From Paenibacillus thermotolerans (GTDB lineage Bacteria; Bacillota; Bacilli; Paenibacillales; YIM-B00363): 64,000 bases of DNA. Location of the stretch: positions 247,401-311,400 of the forward strand of contig NZ_JAQZSG010000002.1 in NCBI RefSeq assembly GCF_028745515.1, in the 5' to 3' direction. The position numbers were made by a program, and so were the translations under genes. Positions 8,150 to 17,949 of this stretch are shown one piece after another; positions within the stretch are counted from its first letter, which is position 1, and each line of letters opens with the position of its first letter. Under the pieces are notes generated by a model that was not told the DNA's origin, made no database searches, and saw nothing but the letters and a program-made list of their open reading frames with translations.

Positions 8150-8690
8150 ATACGTATGCAACGAGCGCGGCGGCGCCCATGTGTTGTTATTTGGGCTTAT
8201 GGCTGTCATGTTTGCCGTATCGTTGCTGGTCGTTTCATTGAACTGGATGCTTCAATCCACAAACAAGACAAAGACGAAGCTGGTTCTCGATCGGGCGGTT
8301 CATGCCGCCGCACTGAATATTGACCCAACGGAAGCGGCTCTTGGCAGATTGGTTTGGGATCAAGCTTCGGGGACAGCTGATTTCTATACATATTTATCGA
8401 TGAATTTAAAGCTCGACCCGTTCGGAGAGCCGGGGCCGGGAAGCTATATTGCGCGATCTCCGGTTGTCCATCTGCTGGAGTTCGTAAGCTTGCCGTCATA
8501 CCCGTCTGTCGTCCGGCGAAGCGTGACCGTTCGCATAGGAACGCCGGAGGAGACGGTTCGAAATATAGACGTCACCGTATACGGGCCTTCTCTTGTTGCA
8601 ATTGTCGAGGTTGAACAGCGCATGATCGGCGCAAGCGGCCGTACGGAGCCGATCGTCCTGTCCAGCGTTGCTAATGTGCGTTTTCGGTAA
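8142..8690 (+). CDS. TadE-like pseudopilin 2
   Basis: 182 residues; the ATG at 8142 overlaps the preceding stop by 8 bp, so the genes are translationally coupled. It begins MSRYVCNERGGAHVLLFGLM with a hydrophobic helix to about residue 36, then WMLQSTNKTKTKLVLDRAVHAA, the sort of N-terminal helix seen in TadE/TadG-like pseudopilins. The C-terminal domain is beta-rich and unfamiliar. It closes the pilus-assembly part of the operon; an SLH protein follows after 48 bp. Confidence 0.65.
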   Translation: MSRYVCNERGGAHVLLFGLMAVMFAVSLLVVSLNWMLQSTNKTKTKLVLDRAVHAAALNIDPTEAALGRLVWDQASGTADFYTYLSMNLKLDPFGEPGPGSYIARSPVVHLLEFVSLPSYPSVVRRSVTVRIGTPEETVRNIDVTVYGPSLVAIVEVEQRMIGASGRTEPIVLSSVANVRFR

Positions 8691-8738
8691 TAAGGATATA
8701 ATTGGCGGAAGATGCGCTTTTTGGAGGAGAGTTTATTT

Positions 8739-9881
8739 ATGAAAAAAACAATAATCAGCGTATTAATAGGCAGTATATTGGCGGGAAGTGTGCATGGGGT
8801 TTCCGCCATTGCGGCAGGTAATGCTGCAGTCGAAGAAGCGGCGATTGCGCTTACCGATATTGAAAAGCACTGGGCGAAGGGCGCCATTGTTTCAGCGGTA
8901 AAACGCGGCATTGTAAAGGGGTATCCGGACGGAACGTTTAAGCCGAATGCTAGTGTAACGCGTGCTGAATTTATTAAGATGTTATCCGTTGCGCTTGGGA
9001 TTGAAGTTGCCGAACAGAAACCGGGGGAGCCTTGGTTTTTCCCTTATGTTAGTGCTGCGGTTGGCAAAGGGATTCATAGCTTTGCCGATTTCTCTGCCGG
9101 TTGGCACGACAAGCTCACGCGTCTTGAAATGGCGAGATTGGCGGTTCGCGCAGTAACTCCTGAGCTGCGTAATGCCGAAGCTCCGCTTGACGATAAATAT
9201 GTGATGTTCCTTGCCACGCAAAAGGGAGTTATTCAGGGCGTCTCGGGCGGGGAATTGGAGCCGCAGGGCTTCAGCACCCGAGCGCAGGCTGTTGTGATTA
9301 TCGAGCGAATATTGACGATCAAGTCGGGCGGTACGGTGCCGATGGATAAGACCGCGGCGAGCTATGCGGAAGTGGAGTATCGCGGTACGAACATTGAGAC
9401 GATGTTTGGTGTGAAGCCGAAGGCGTTGCCGATTAGCTTCAACAATGGGGATGGCGTGGATATTACGGTTGATCAGGTGTTGGTTGTGGATATTGACGAT
9501 AAAAATGGGGCGTATCGTAAATGGTTCCCTGCGGTCCTAGATGAAACAGGAGCAGAAAAAGGTATTTATGTTGTAGCTTATAGGATGACCGCTGTAAATG
9601 AAAAATCACGTCCATTCAGCACATGGTATCCGGAAGGTAGGCTTCCTGGGGGAGGGCCATTTCGAATAGCTACAATTTCTGATGAGGGACGGGGTAAGAC
9701 ACCAATAACTTTCTTCCGAGAAGACTTGTCCAAGCCATTTAAGAAAACAGGATGGTATATGTTGTCCATTAGTAAAGAAAATTACATCAAGTGGATGAAT
9801 GAAAAGAAATTTCAAGTATTCATTGGGCGAAATGCAGCTTTCGGTGGGAATATTAGATTTTCAGAAAAAGTTGGTGACTAA
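8739..9881 (+). CDS. SLH-domain surface protein following the Tad genes
   Basis: 380 residues from ATG 8739, chosen because TTGGAGGAGA lies 9 bp upstream and a signal peptide (MKKTIISVLIGSILAGSVHG) starts there. Three SLH-type modules occupy about residues 36-205; the first has HWAKGAIVSAVKRGIVKGYP and PDGTFKPNASVTRAEF. SLH modules bind pyruvylated secondary wall polymer, so the protein is inferred to be wall-anchored. The C-terminal 170 residues are unknown. Base composition falls clearly about two thirds of the way through (near 9530) and stays lower into the next gene. It may anchor the pilus or the giant protein next door. Confidence 0.82.
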   Translation: MKKTIISVLIGSILAGSVHGVSAIAAGNAAVEEAAIALTDIEKHWAKGAIVSAVKRGIVKGYPDGTFKPNASVTRAEFIKMLSVALGIEVAEQKPGEPWFFPYVSAAVGKGIHSFADFSAGWHDKLTRLEMARLAVRAVTPELRNAEAPLDDKYVMFLATQKGVIQGVSGGELEPQGFSTRAQAVVIIERILTIKSGGTVPMDKTAASYAEVEYRGTNIETMFGVKPKALPISFNNGDGVDITVDQVLVVDIDDKNGAYRKWFPAVLDETGAEKGIYVVAYRMTAVNEKSRPFSTWYPEGRLPGGGPFRIATISDEGRGKTPITFFREDLSKPFKKTGWYMLSISKENYIKWMNEKKFQVFIGRNAAFGGNIRFSEKVGD

Positions 9882-9884
9882 TGC

Positions 9885-12800
9885 TTGAATTACAAATGGT
9901 TTAAGATACTGTTTCTATTTATTTTTCTCTTCACGAGTATTACACCAACGAACTTAACTTTCGCAGCTGCACCAGATAAAGAAATTCAACTTACATTTAA
10001 TGGAGATAAGATCGGCGACTATTACTATCTTTCTACTAATGTATTAGATGATTATGAGGTAAATCTGAATACACCATCGGGTCGAGAGATTCAGAAGGTG
10101 GAGTTTGTCGGAAGCAGCGGAGTTGTAAAGGACCTTACAAGCAGCGTAAGTGGAGATGTATTTTCTATAGATATTTATGGGATCGCTAGGACGGTGGTAT
10201 GGGATACTGAGGCTGAAGATAAAGACGCCTACAATCCCGGCCATTATGTGAATCGTAGATCAAACGGAACATCGTGGACGGTCGCATCAGGTCTAGGAGG
10301 TTTCGGTGAATGGACGACAGCGCCTGGCGATCCTTACGGTTGCCGAGACAGTTCAAATTCTATTGCGAAGTGTCCGGGCAAATATCCAAATTCTATTAGT
10401 CCATACCTGCAGAAAAATGGGGATGCCGTAACAACAAAGCAAGATGTTCCCCCACCTACTCAATTCAAATTGTCGATCGCAGGACGTCCTCAAGGTTATA
10501 TAAAAACAACAAATGTAACTCCATCCTCTATAAAAATTACAGACGCTACACCTTATACGAGAGGAGTTTGGGTTGTTGACAAAGGATCAAGAATTACCGG
10601 TATGGGTTATATCCAATTAGCAAAGCCATTAAATAGCGGATTTAACCAAGAAGGTGTCGATTACTTTAAAACATATAATCCTACATTTACAGGTGAAGCG
10701 GAAGAACGTAACTATTTTATGCGAGTACACGTGACTTGGAGCGCAACAACCTACGAATACACCGGCAAAGTGCTCGTATATTACAAACCCACAACCATTC
10801 CATACGTCGAAACCTCCTGCACCTGTGGCGATCCAATCAAATTCGAAGGTTCGGACATCAACGTAACCCTCCACGCGGGTCCAGCGAAATTGTTTAACAT
10901 AACCGACCCGAACAAGGTACAGAAGTGGACTCTTTACGCCCGAACCATGGATGGGTCGCAAGACAAAACGCCTTACACTTCGACATCGAAAATAATAGAT
11001 GGCATAAAAACTACATTTTCATTTACCTTTTCTGCAGCAACCATCCAGCAGAAACTAAAAGAAGCAGAACTAAAGAACGAAAACTTTTTTATTATCGAAT
11101 TCAAACATACCGCAAGAGTAACCTTAACCGATGGCACAACTGCAACAAACTCGAATGTATGCTCCGTAACGATCTACAAAGATACGCCTCCTCCGGTCAA
11201 TCCGCCCGGCGAAGTAAATCCCCCTGAGAATCCGGTAGACAACAACCAACCGCCGGTAGCCGTGTTAACCGCCCCGGATGAAACGACAGCAGGTTCAACT
11301 ACGTTTGTTTCGGCAATGGGGTCATATGATCCGGAGGATGGCGAAAACATTACCTACCAATGGCATTATTGGCAGGTGTTCGACAATTCGAACGGTCCGG
11401 TACAGTCCGCACACGCAACGCGAGACGGAACAATTACATTCCCTGACGACGGGCGTTATTACGTCCATGTTGCGGTTTTCGATACAAAGGGCAAAAGTGA
11501 CTGGAAGTCCAAGATCATAAGTGTTAAACCGCCGAAACCGAATGCTGAGATTCGGACGAATGGCCAGCTAAAAGAAAAACGGGAAATCACGCTAGACGGT
11601 TCCCAAAGCTCCAGCCCGCAAGCTTACCCCATCATTGATTCAAGCAGAAGATGGACCATTGAGCCGATGAGCGAAACATTTGCGGAAGACATTGTAACAA
11701 GCGGATCACTAAGCGGAACTTCATCGGTAAAAGTGATGTTTAAGAAGCCGGGCGGCTATCGCGTTACTTATTCAGTAACGAATACGAGGGGGCTATCCGA
11801 TACCAAATCGATTGTCCTTGAAATCGAACAGGACAAGCCTCCGATTGCAGAACTGGTAACGGCGAGCAAGATATATCGCGATCCGAACAACGGAAACCGT
11901 GCAACTTTCGACATAACCGACGAATCCGTTTCTCCGGATGGAGATGTAATTAACCAACAAACAACCGTTGCGGTGAGGGATACCGATAATGACGGTCTGT
12001 TTACGGACGAATCGAATCAAACGCCTGTCACCATTAATCCGGCAACGGGTAAAGGGTCATTCATTGCTGCCGGAGTCGGTAAATATCAATTGATGCATCA
12101 AGTGAAAGAAACATTTGATCCGGGAGTTTTCGCTTCTTACATAACGGCTGCCGACTATTTATCTTCGAATCAGTTTACCAAGACAATAGAGGTAGATAAT
12201 GTTGCGCCGATTACATCGTTATCGGGCGGACAAAAATACAAAGTTGACGTATACGTCTCTCTCGGCGATCTGCTTTCTGTTGATCGTACATTTTTTGCGA
12301 ACAATTTAAATAATATTAAATCGATTTTAGCAGGAAAACTCATAGATACCGATATCAGCATTCATCAATGGGATCAAGCGGCCGAGCCGGAATTTTTAAA
12401 AGATGCCAACGAGTCCTTACTGGAGAAAGAGTGGAGAACCGGCATCGATCAAAAATACTTCGTGGGTATGACCAATACGCTTGATTTTTCGGCGCCTGCT
12501 GCGTCGTCGGGTTCTCTTGATTTAAAGCTTATTCCGACAAGCGGTATCACGAACGTTCTCGATGCTGCAGCGTACGGCAATGCGATTTATCTGATGTATA
12601 AGAAACCGATCGGCAGCTCAACTACGGACTACACGTATTGGTATGCCAAAATTGTCAATGGTTCCGTGGTTGTTAATCAGTCTACCGGGTTCCAGTACAC
12701 AGAAGCTAATAGCTCCTCTAACTATAACGCTTATCCGAGTTTGTCCAAAGATACGCTAGGGCGGCCTTATTGGATTTTCACGAAGGAAACGAATAATCCT

Positions 12801-15800
12801 CCGGATATTTTCCGGAAGAACTATTTTTTGTACGCCCCCGACTTTTATAGTTCGGCGCAATTTCGGACGTATTATAATCAGTATACTCAGATTATGTCGC
12901 GCATGAGCATGATGTCGCAAGGAGCTACGATTTGGACCGCCATGGGTCTGTATTGGATCGATACGTGGGACCAACAGGAGAACTATTTCCGAACCAGTTC
13001 CAACGGCTGGAATCCATCCAGCTATGGAAGCTATTCTAGCGGAACGGTATACAAGTATGAGATCGGCTTTAGCGATAGTGCTGGAAACAACTACTGGTTC
13101 GTGAGATCTGGGTCGAATCATTCCAACAACCTTGTACTGGAATATAACGGCTCGCAAAAAATGAGTTTAAGTGACTATTCCTCCATTCTTCACGGGTATA
13201 CATCACAAAGCAAGGTTACGATTGTCGCCCGGTTGAAATCGGATGACCGCAAAGCGAAGCTGCTCACTTTTGAGAACGGCAATTTGCTCTCAGCGGTGGA
13301 TTTACCAGGATTTGAAGCGGATTTGCAGGTGCTGCAATATATCCCTGCCACCGGAAAAATATTTTTAGGCGGGCCGTACAACGACAAAGTGATACAGTAC
13401 GATCTTACCAACAAAAAAGCAGACTGGATCAAAAGTGTACCTGCTGGTATACGGATTCAAGATGTCATGTTTGATACGGACAACACTCCGATTTACCTGT
13501 TTAAAACGGATCTTTCCACTATTCTGTACATGTCGAAAGACGGTGATTCCCGGGCTCCTGCTAATGATGTGCTGCGTCCGGTAAGTACCCATTATCCTAT
13601 GTATAATGCAGATATTAATTCTACCGGTGAGCGCGCTTGGGTAGAACATGTAGATAATATGCAAAATAGTTGGCAAGTAAAAAAAATAGATCGTGACGGT
13701 GAAAGGTATGTCTATACGTTCAACAATATAGGTACAAAACCACACCGTGTCATCATTTTTGAGGATGGCGAAGCCATACTTTTCTACCAAAAGGCAACCA
13801 ACGAGCTCTATTATGCACGGGAGTCCGAAGGTTTTGCGCCTAAGAAAGCGTCTATTACAACGGCGGCAACGTATAGCCCTTATGTAAAAATTCAGAAGGA
13901 TCGGTTCGGACGTGTTTATCTTTTCGATTTAAGCGCCTATATCGAGCAAGGCTACCCGGTATATGAATTCATTCGAAGCACCAATGGTTTTACCTTCTTG
14001 GGAAAAGTGGGACAGCAAGTGGTTAACCAGACGTCTCCCGGGAATTCATCCAGCAGTAATAGGGATACGTATAGCGCAACAAACGGAAGGCTCTCGGAAC
14101 TAACAAGGTATTGCTCTCAGGTAAATTACACGACAACATGTTATATCAGCGCTCCGGATGGGAAAAGGATTGTTGGGGATTACAATTCGCAAAATTATTC
14201 CAGTTCAAACGGATATATCGATCGGGACAGCACGGGTAATTACGCCGCTATTCAGAATATGTACAGAAGCAGCGGCGGCGTGACCACATACGATGTATTT
14301 TTTGCGAGTAATATTCCGTCTGTACAGACCAGACAAAATTATGGAGTACAGCTATCGACAGGGGGCAGGTATGCCGAGCTGTTAATGATCGGGGATGTAC
14401 CTCATATCCTGATCAATTTTGGATATACGGCAAAAGAGATATATAAAATTATTGCTTCCACCGATGCAAGCGGAACCTACACTTCCTATAGCCTTCAACT
14501 GGTGGGTTATATCCAAAATGAGAAAATGGGCACGATCGGCGTAATCGGGACAACGGGGTATTATTACGGCTATGATACTTTCTATGCCAATGGCAATTAT
14601 GATTGGATGGTGTTTACGAACCATCCGGATGCCAAACCGGAACCCGAGTTCGATAGGTACAAGCTTGCTTCCAGGTTTAACGGGAATGAGGCGTATTTGT
14701 TTGAAGAGGGTGTCGGTTCGCCTTCACAGAAATATATGTACGCAAGCAGATTTAGTGAAAGCAACATGCCGTATTATGTATCCAGGCTACTATTCGACCC
14801 GGAAACGACGACCTTCGCGAGAATGGGCTGGAAGCATTTCGATTCATGGGGGAACAGCACTCAAGCCCAATATTTTTTGTATGACGGATCGACGAACTCT
14901 TATACGAAAGTGCTCCAAAGCACCTCGTCACAGAACTTCTTGGATTTGTCGTACCATAAAGGTTCTATGGTCTCGCTGTTCGGCAATAAAGGCGTTATTA
15001 ACGGCAGCAGCGTAAATATATCGGCTACGATTTACAAAATACGTCCCAACGGAGTAACGCCGATTAGCACCATTGCCGCAGATGCAGGGTACGCTATCGA
15101 AACCAATTCATCCGTGGTTCAAGATGACGAGGGCTACACTTATGTTGCCGTGTGTCAAAGTCAGCCCGGATATTCCAGCAAGGGATGCTCGATCTACCAC
15201 AATCGGTCAGGGACATTCGTCAAATCGTCCGTTGGCGCTACAACCCAGCAGCTGTATTACAGCAACGGAAGATTGGTATGGGCGGAACAAAGCCGAGCGT
15301 GTTCGATCGACGTCACAAACTTGAGCGGGGTGCCGACATGTGCTTTTTTCAATAATCCGTCTTTCATTAAAATGGGTTATGACAAAGATACGGGAAGGAT
15401 CTTCGCGGTTCACAGCGTTTATGATTATGACGCCCGAAAAACTACTTATTATGTTGTTGCCGTCGACTCTGCAACTAGGACGGTGGTGCAATCTTCCGAT
15501 TTCTTGATAAGCGGCGACTCTCTTTATACCGTTCATGGAAACCGGATGTATCAATTCAACAAGAGAACGCTCCAGCTTATGAATTTCGAGAAAAATAAAA
15601 AAACGCCGGAGAACAATATTAAATATTCATTGGCAATGCGCAAGGGAAGGCTGCTGGCAATGGAATACAACGGCAGCACGGTTCCGACAGTCATTAACTT
15701 GATGGGGACGGGGGAAGGAAACCCCGATTTTGCAAACAACGTTGTCAGCAGCAACATAAAGACCGTGTTCGTCGGTCCCGAAATCCTGGAAGAGCCTGTT

Positions 15801-17849
15801 TCGGGCATCGTTGACGCAACGGGAGGCACTTTTATAGATAACTCAATTGGAGGACCCGCGATTCTCGATACGCTCGCCGTGTACATTGAAAACTCGCTGC
15901 GGCAGCGTTACGGCGGATCAAGTGCCTATTATTTAGTCGGGAGCAGTATTTCGTTCTTGCAGCAATATTTCGACTACGAGTCGGACCCGATGTATGCAAC
16001 GCGGTTTCGAATTTTGCACGACCCGGCCGTATTCGATAATTCGCTGGGGCAATTCCCGCAGCACAATCAGTACATTACAACAGCGCCGGCATCGTTCACG
16101 CTGCCCGGTAAGTACACTGTGGAATTTACCGCGCAAGATAATCCGGGAGTGGCCGGATATCGAAAGTGGAGCGATCCGCCGGTTGTACCGTTTGAATTTT
16201 ACATTCATCGAAAACCGGTCGCGCGGTTTACGGTTACAACGCATGTGAATCCGAGCGACAGCACGAAGCTGATCACGAAAACTCAGGACCAATCGTATGA
16301 CCTTGATCACCAAGTAACGCATGCGGCCAAAGGCATTGTAAAACGGGATTGGAAATGGAAGAAGAAAGATGATGCGGATTGGACATTCGGACCGCTCCCT
16401 TCAACAGTAGAGAAGAACCAAACGTATCTCGTCTCCTTGATTGTTACGGACCTGGAAGGCGTCGAAAGCGACGCGTATACGGTTACGTTGGTGACGGACC
16501 CGGCGAATGTCGTGCCGAACACGAAACCGATCGTGAATGTAACGAATCCGTCTTCGGCTTCATCGGCCAGCCCGACAATTTACCGCACCCTGCGGCCGGC
16601 GATCGATTGGACATTCACGGATGCGGACGGCGATACGCAGCAGCAATACCGAGTTAACATTTACAACACGAGTAATGTACTGGTGCAGAGCTCCAACGTT
16701 CAGGTGGGTTCTGTAAAACAGTGGGTGCCAACAGCTGATCTTGCGGATAAGACAACTTATTATGTTCGAGTCGAAGGTTTTGACGGTATCGATTGGTCAG
16801 ACCCTTCCGCGGCCAAGTATTTAAGGATTCAACTCAATCAGCCGCCTTCAGCCGTCATGACGTCGCCAAATGGAACGCAAACTGCGCCAACGGTCTTTGC
16901 CACTACAACCCCAACGTTCCGTTGGAATCAAACGGATCCGGATGCCGGCACCACGTTCCAGGCATACGAGCTTCGGGTGACGAATGAAGCAAACACTTTA
17001 ACAATTTATCAAACCGGAACAGTCGCACAAAACACGATGTCGACTACAAAGACTCATGTGGCTGCAGCATCTCTTCCTACGGGTCAGAAGTTAAGGGTAC
17101 AGGTTAGAGTGTTTGATGGCACCGATTGGTCGGCGTGGAGTGCGCAGACGTGGTTTATGATCAACCGTGCACCGTCGGCGGATTTTACTTGGTCGCCGAA
17201 TCCGGTTTGGGAAGGTGACGGAATTACGCTGACGAACACGTCCACGGATGCGGACGGCGACTCGTTAATCAGCGCATGGACGATTTCGGGGCCGGGAGGA
17301 TTTACAAAAACCTATACAACCCCTAATGCTGCGGTATCCGGAGCGGACACTCAAAATCGTCCGGGCCAATGGAACGTAACACTTACGGTAACGGATCCGT
17401 ACGGCGCTTCTGGCACGATAACGAAAGCGATCCCTGTCGGTGATTTGGGAATTACAGGACAGGTTTCGCACACGCCGGAGTGGGAGTCATTCCGGCAGCT
17501 TTGGAACAATAAGTTCCCCGATAAGACGCGTTCTCCGGACACGTTCTGGGCGGGTGAAGCATTTGTTCTGTCCGCCACGGTAACGAATACCGCTGCGAGT
17601 ACCACGAAACCGCGGACGGTAACTGCCGTTCTGACCGCAACGGGCGATTCGGCGGCGATGACAAGCGGAAATCGTATCCATTACAACGGACAAATGGTGA
17701 ACACGGACCTTCCGAAGCTGCTGAGCGACGGAAGTTACACCATGCGGTTTACGGTCACATGGACGAACGGCCATGTAGAGAGGCACGATGTAGCTTTTAC
17801 CATTGCCGGAAGTATCCATGATGTAATTGTTACGCAGCTTAGAAATTAG
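9885..17849 (+). CDS. Giant secreted PKD/Fn3-like protein (2654 residues)
   Basis: TTG start at 9885 with GGTGA 7 bp upstream. A signal peptide (MNYKWFKILFLFIFLFTS onward, cut near residue 28) leads the protein. PKD-like or Ig-like modules lie at about 455-550 (SYDPEDGENITYQW), 551-650 and 2427-2520 (TSTDADGDSLISAWTISGPG). Fn3-like modules with PTFRWNQTDPD occur near 2210-2420. The centre (about 870-1950) is a long run of Tyr/Asn/Ser-rich beta repeats that looks propeller-like. No SLH or LPxTG anchor is visible. Its DNA is AT-richer than its neighbours. It directly follows the SLH gene and is inferred to be a secreted adhesin or matrix-like protein exported with the pilus system. Confidence 0.8.
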   Translation: MNYKWFKILFLFIFLFTSITPTNLTFAAAPDKEIQLTFNGDKIGDYYYLSTNVLDDYEVNLNTPSGREIQKVEFVGSSGVVKDLTSSVSGDVFSIDIYGIARTVVWDTEAEDKDAYNPGHYVNRRSNGTSWTVASGLGGFGEWTTAPGDPYGCRDSSNSIAKCPGKYPNSISPYLQKNGDAVTTKQDVPPPTQFKLSIAGRPQGYIKTTNVTPSSIKITDATPYTRGVWVVDKGSRITGMGYIQLAKPLNSGFNQEGVDYFKTYNPTFTGEAEERNYFMRVHVTWSATTYEYTGKVLVYYKPTTIPYVETSCTCGDPIKFEGSDINVTLHAGPAKLFNITDPNKVQKWTLYARTMDGSQDKTPYTSTSKIIDGIKTTFSFTFSAATIQQKLKEAELKNENFFIIEFKHTARVTLTDGTTATNSNVCSVTIYKDTPPPVNPPGEVNPPENPVDNNQPPVAVLTAPDETTAGSTTFVSAMGSYDPEDGENITYQWHYWQVFDNSNGPVQSAHATRDGTITFPDDGRYYVHVAVFDTKGKSDWKSKIISVKPPKPNAEIRTNGQLKEKREITLDGSQSSSPQAYPIIDSSRRWTIEPMSETFAEDIVTSGSLSGTSSVKVMFKKPGGYRVTYSVTNTRGLSDTKSIVLEIEQDKPPIAELVTASKIYRDPNNGNRATFDITDESVSPDGDVINQQTTVAVRDTDNDGLFTDESNQTPVTINPATGKGSFIAAGVGKYQLMHQVKETFDPGVFASYITAADYLSSNQFTKTIEVDNVAPITSLSGGQKYKVDVYVSLGDLLSVDRTFFANNLNNIKSILAGKLIDTDISIHQWDQAAEPEFLKDANESLLEKEWRTGIDQKYFVGMTNTLDFSAPAASSGSLDLKLIPTSGITNVLDAAAYGNAIYLMYKKPIGSSTTDYTYWYAKIVNGSVVVNQSTGFQYTEANSSSNYNAYPSLSKDTLGRPYWIFTKETNNPPDIFRKNYFLYAPDFYSSAQFRTYYNQYTQIMSRMSMMSQGATIWTAMGLYWIDTWDQQENYFRTSSNGWNPSSYGSYSSGTVYKYEIGFSDSAGNNYWFVRSGSNHSNNLVLEYNGSQKMSLSDYSSILHGYTSQSKVTIVARLKSDDRKAKLLTFENGNLLSAVDLPGFEADLQVLQYIPATGKIFLGGPYNDKVIQYDLTNKKADWIKSVPAGIRIQDVMFDTDNTPIYLFKTDLSTILYMSKDGDSRAPANDVLRPVSTHYPMYNADINSTGERAWVEHVDNMQNSWQVKKIDRDGERYVYTFNNIGTKPHRVIIFEDGEAILFYQKATNELYYARESEGFAPKKASITTAATYSPYVKIQKDRFGRVYLFDLSAYIEQGYPVYEFIRSTNGFTFLGKVGQQVVNQTSPGNSSSSNRDTYSATNGRLSELTRYCSQVNYTTTCYISAPDGKRIVGDYNSQNYSSSNGYIDRDSTGNYAAIQNMYRSSGGVTTYDVFFASNIPSVQTRQNYGVQLSTGGRYAELLMIGDVPHILINFGYTAKEIYKIIASTDASGTYTSYSLQLVGYIQNEKMGTIGVIGTTGYYYGYDTFYANGNYDWMVFTNHPDAKPEPEFDRYKLASRFNGNEAYLFEEGVGSPSQKYMYASRFSESNMPYYVSRLLFDPETTTFARMGWKHFDSWGNSTQAQYFLYDGSTNSYTKVLQSTSSQNFLDLSYHKGSMVSLFGNKGVINGSSVNISATIYKIRPNGVTPISTIAADAGYAIETNSSVVQDDEGYTYVAVCQSQPGYSSKGCSIYHNRSGTFVKSSVGATTQQLYYSNGRLVWAEQSRACSIDVTNLSGVPTCAFFNNPSFIKMGYDKDTGRIFAVHSVYDYDARKTTYYVVAVDSATRTVVQSSDFLISGDSLYTVHGNRMYQFNKRTLQLMNFEKNKKTPENNIKYSLAMRKGRLLAMEYNGSTVPTVINLMGTGEGNPDFANNVVSSNIKTVFVGPEILEEPVSGIVDATGGTFIDNSIGGPAILDTLAVYIENSLRQRYGGSSAYYLVGSSISFLQQYFDYESDPMYATRFRILHDPAVFDNSLGQFPQHNQYITTAPASFTLPGKYTVEFTAQDNPGVAGYRKWSDPPVVPFEFYIHRKPVARFTVTTHVNPSDSTKLITKTQDQSYDLDHQVTHAAKGIVKRDWKWKKKDDADWTFGPLPSTVEKNQTYLVSLIVTDLEGVESDAYTVTLVTDPANVVPNTKPIVNVTNPSSASSASPTIYRTLRPAIDWTFTDADGDTQQQYRVNIYNTSNVLVQSSNVQVGSVKQWVPTADLADKTTYYVRVEGFDGIDWSDPSAAKYLRIQLNQPPSAVMTSPNGTQTAPTVFATTTPTFRWNQTDPDAGTTFQAYELRVTNEANTLTIYQTGTVAQNTMSTTKTHVAAASLPTGQKLRVQVRVFDGTDWSAWSAQTWFMINRAPSADFTWSPNPVWEGDGITLTNTSTDADGDSLISAWTISGPGGFTKTYTTPNAAVSGADTQNRPGQWNVTLTVTDPYGASGTITKAIPVGDLGITGQVSHTPEWESFRQLWNNKFPDKTRSPDTFWAGEAFVLSATVTNTAASTTKPRTVTAVLTATGDSAAMTSGNRIHYNGQMVNTDLPKLLSDGSYTMRFTVTWTNGHVERHDVAFTIAGSIHDVIVTQLRN

Positions 17850-17889
17850 TGCATTGCCAGTTTACCTGCTTTCCCATACAATCAACCTT

Positions 17890-17921
17890 GCAGGCTACGG
17901 CGCGTTCTGCCGGCAGCCTGC
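17890..17921 (+). terminator. Hairpin after the giant gene
   Basis: GCAGGCT (17890-17896) pairs with AGCCTGC (17915-17921), with an inner CGGC/GCCG pair. Only a weak TCTTACATA follows, so it may be a poor terminator or a transcript-stabilising hairpin. It lies between the giant gene and the MFS gene. Confidence 0.45.
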
Positions 17922-17949
17922 TCTTACATACGGGATGGGAGATGGGAAG

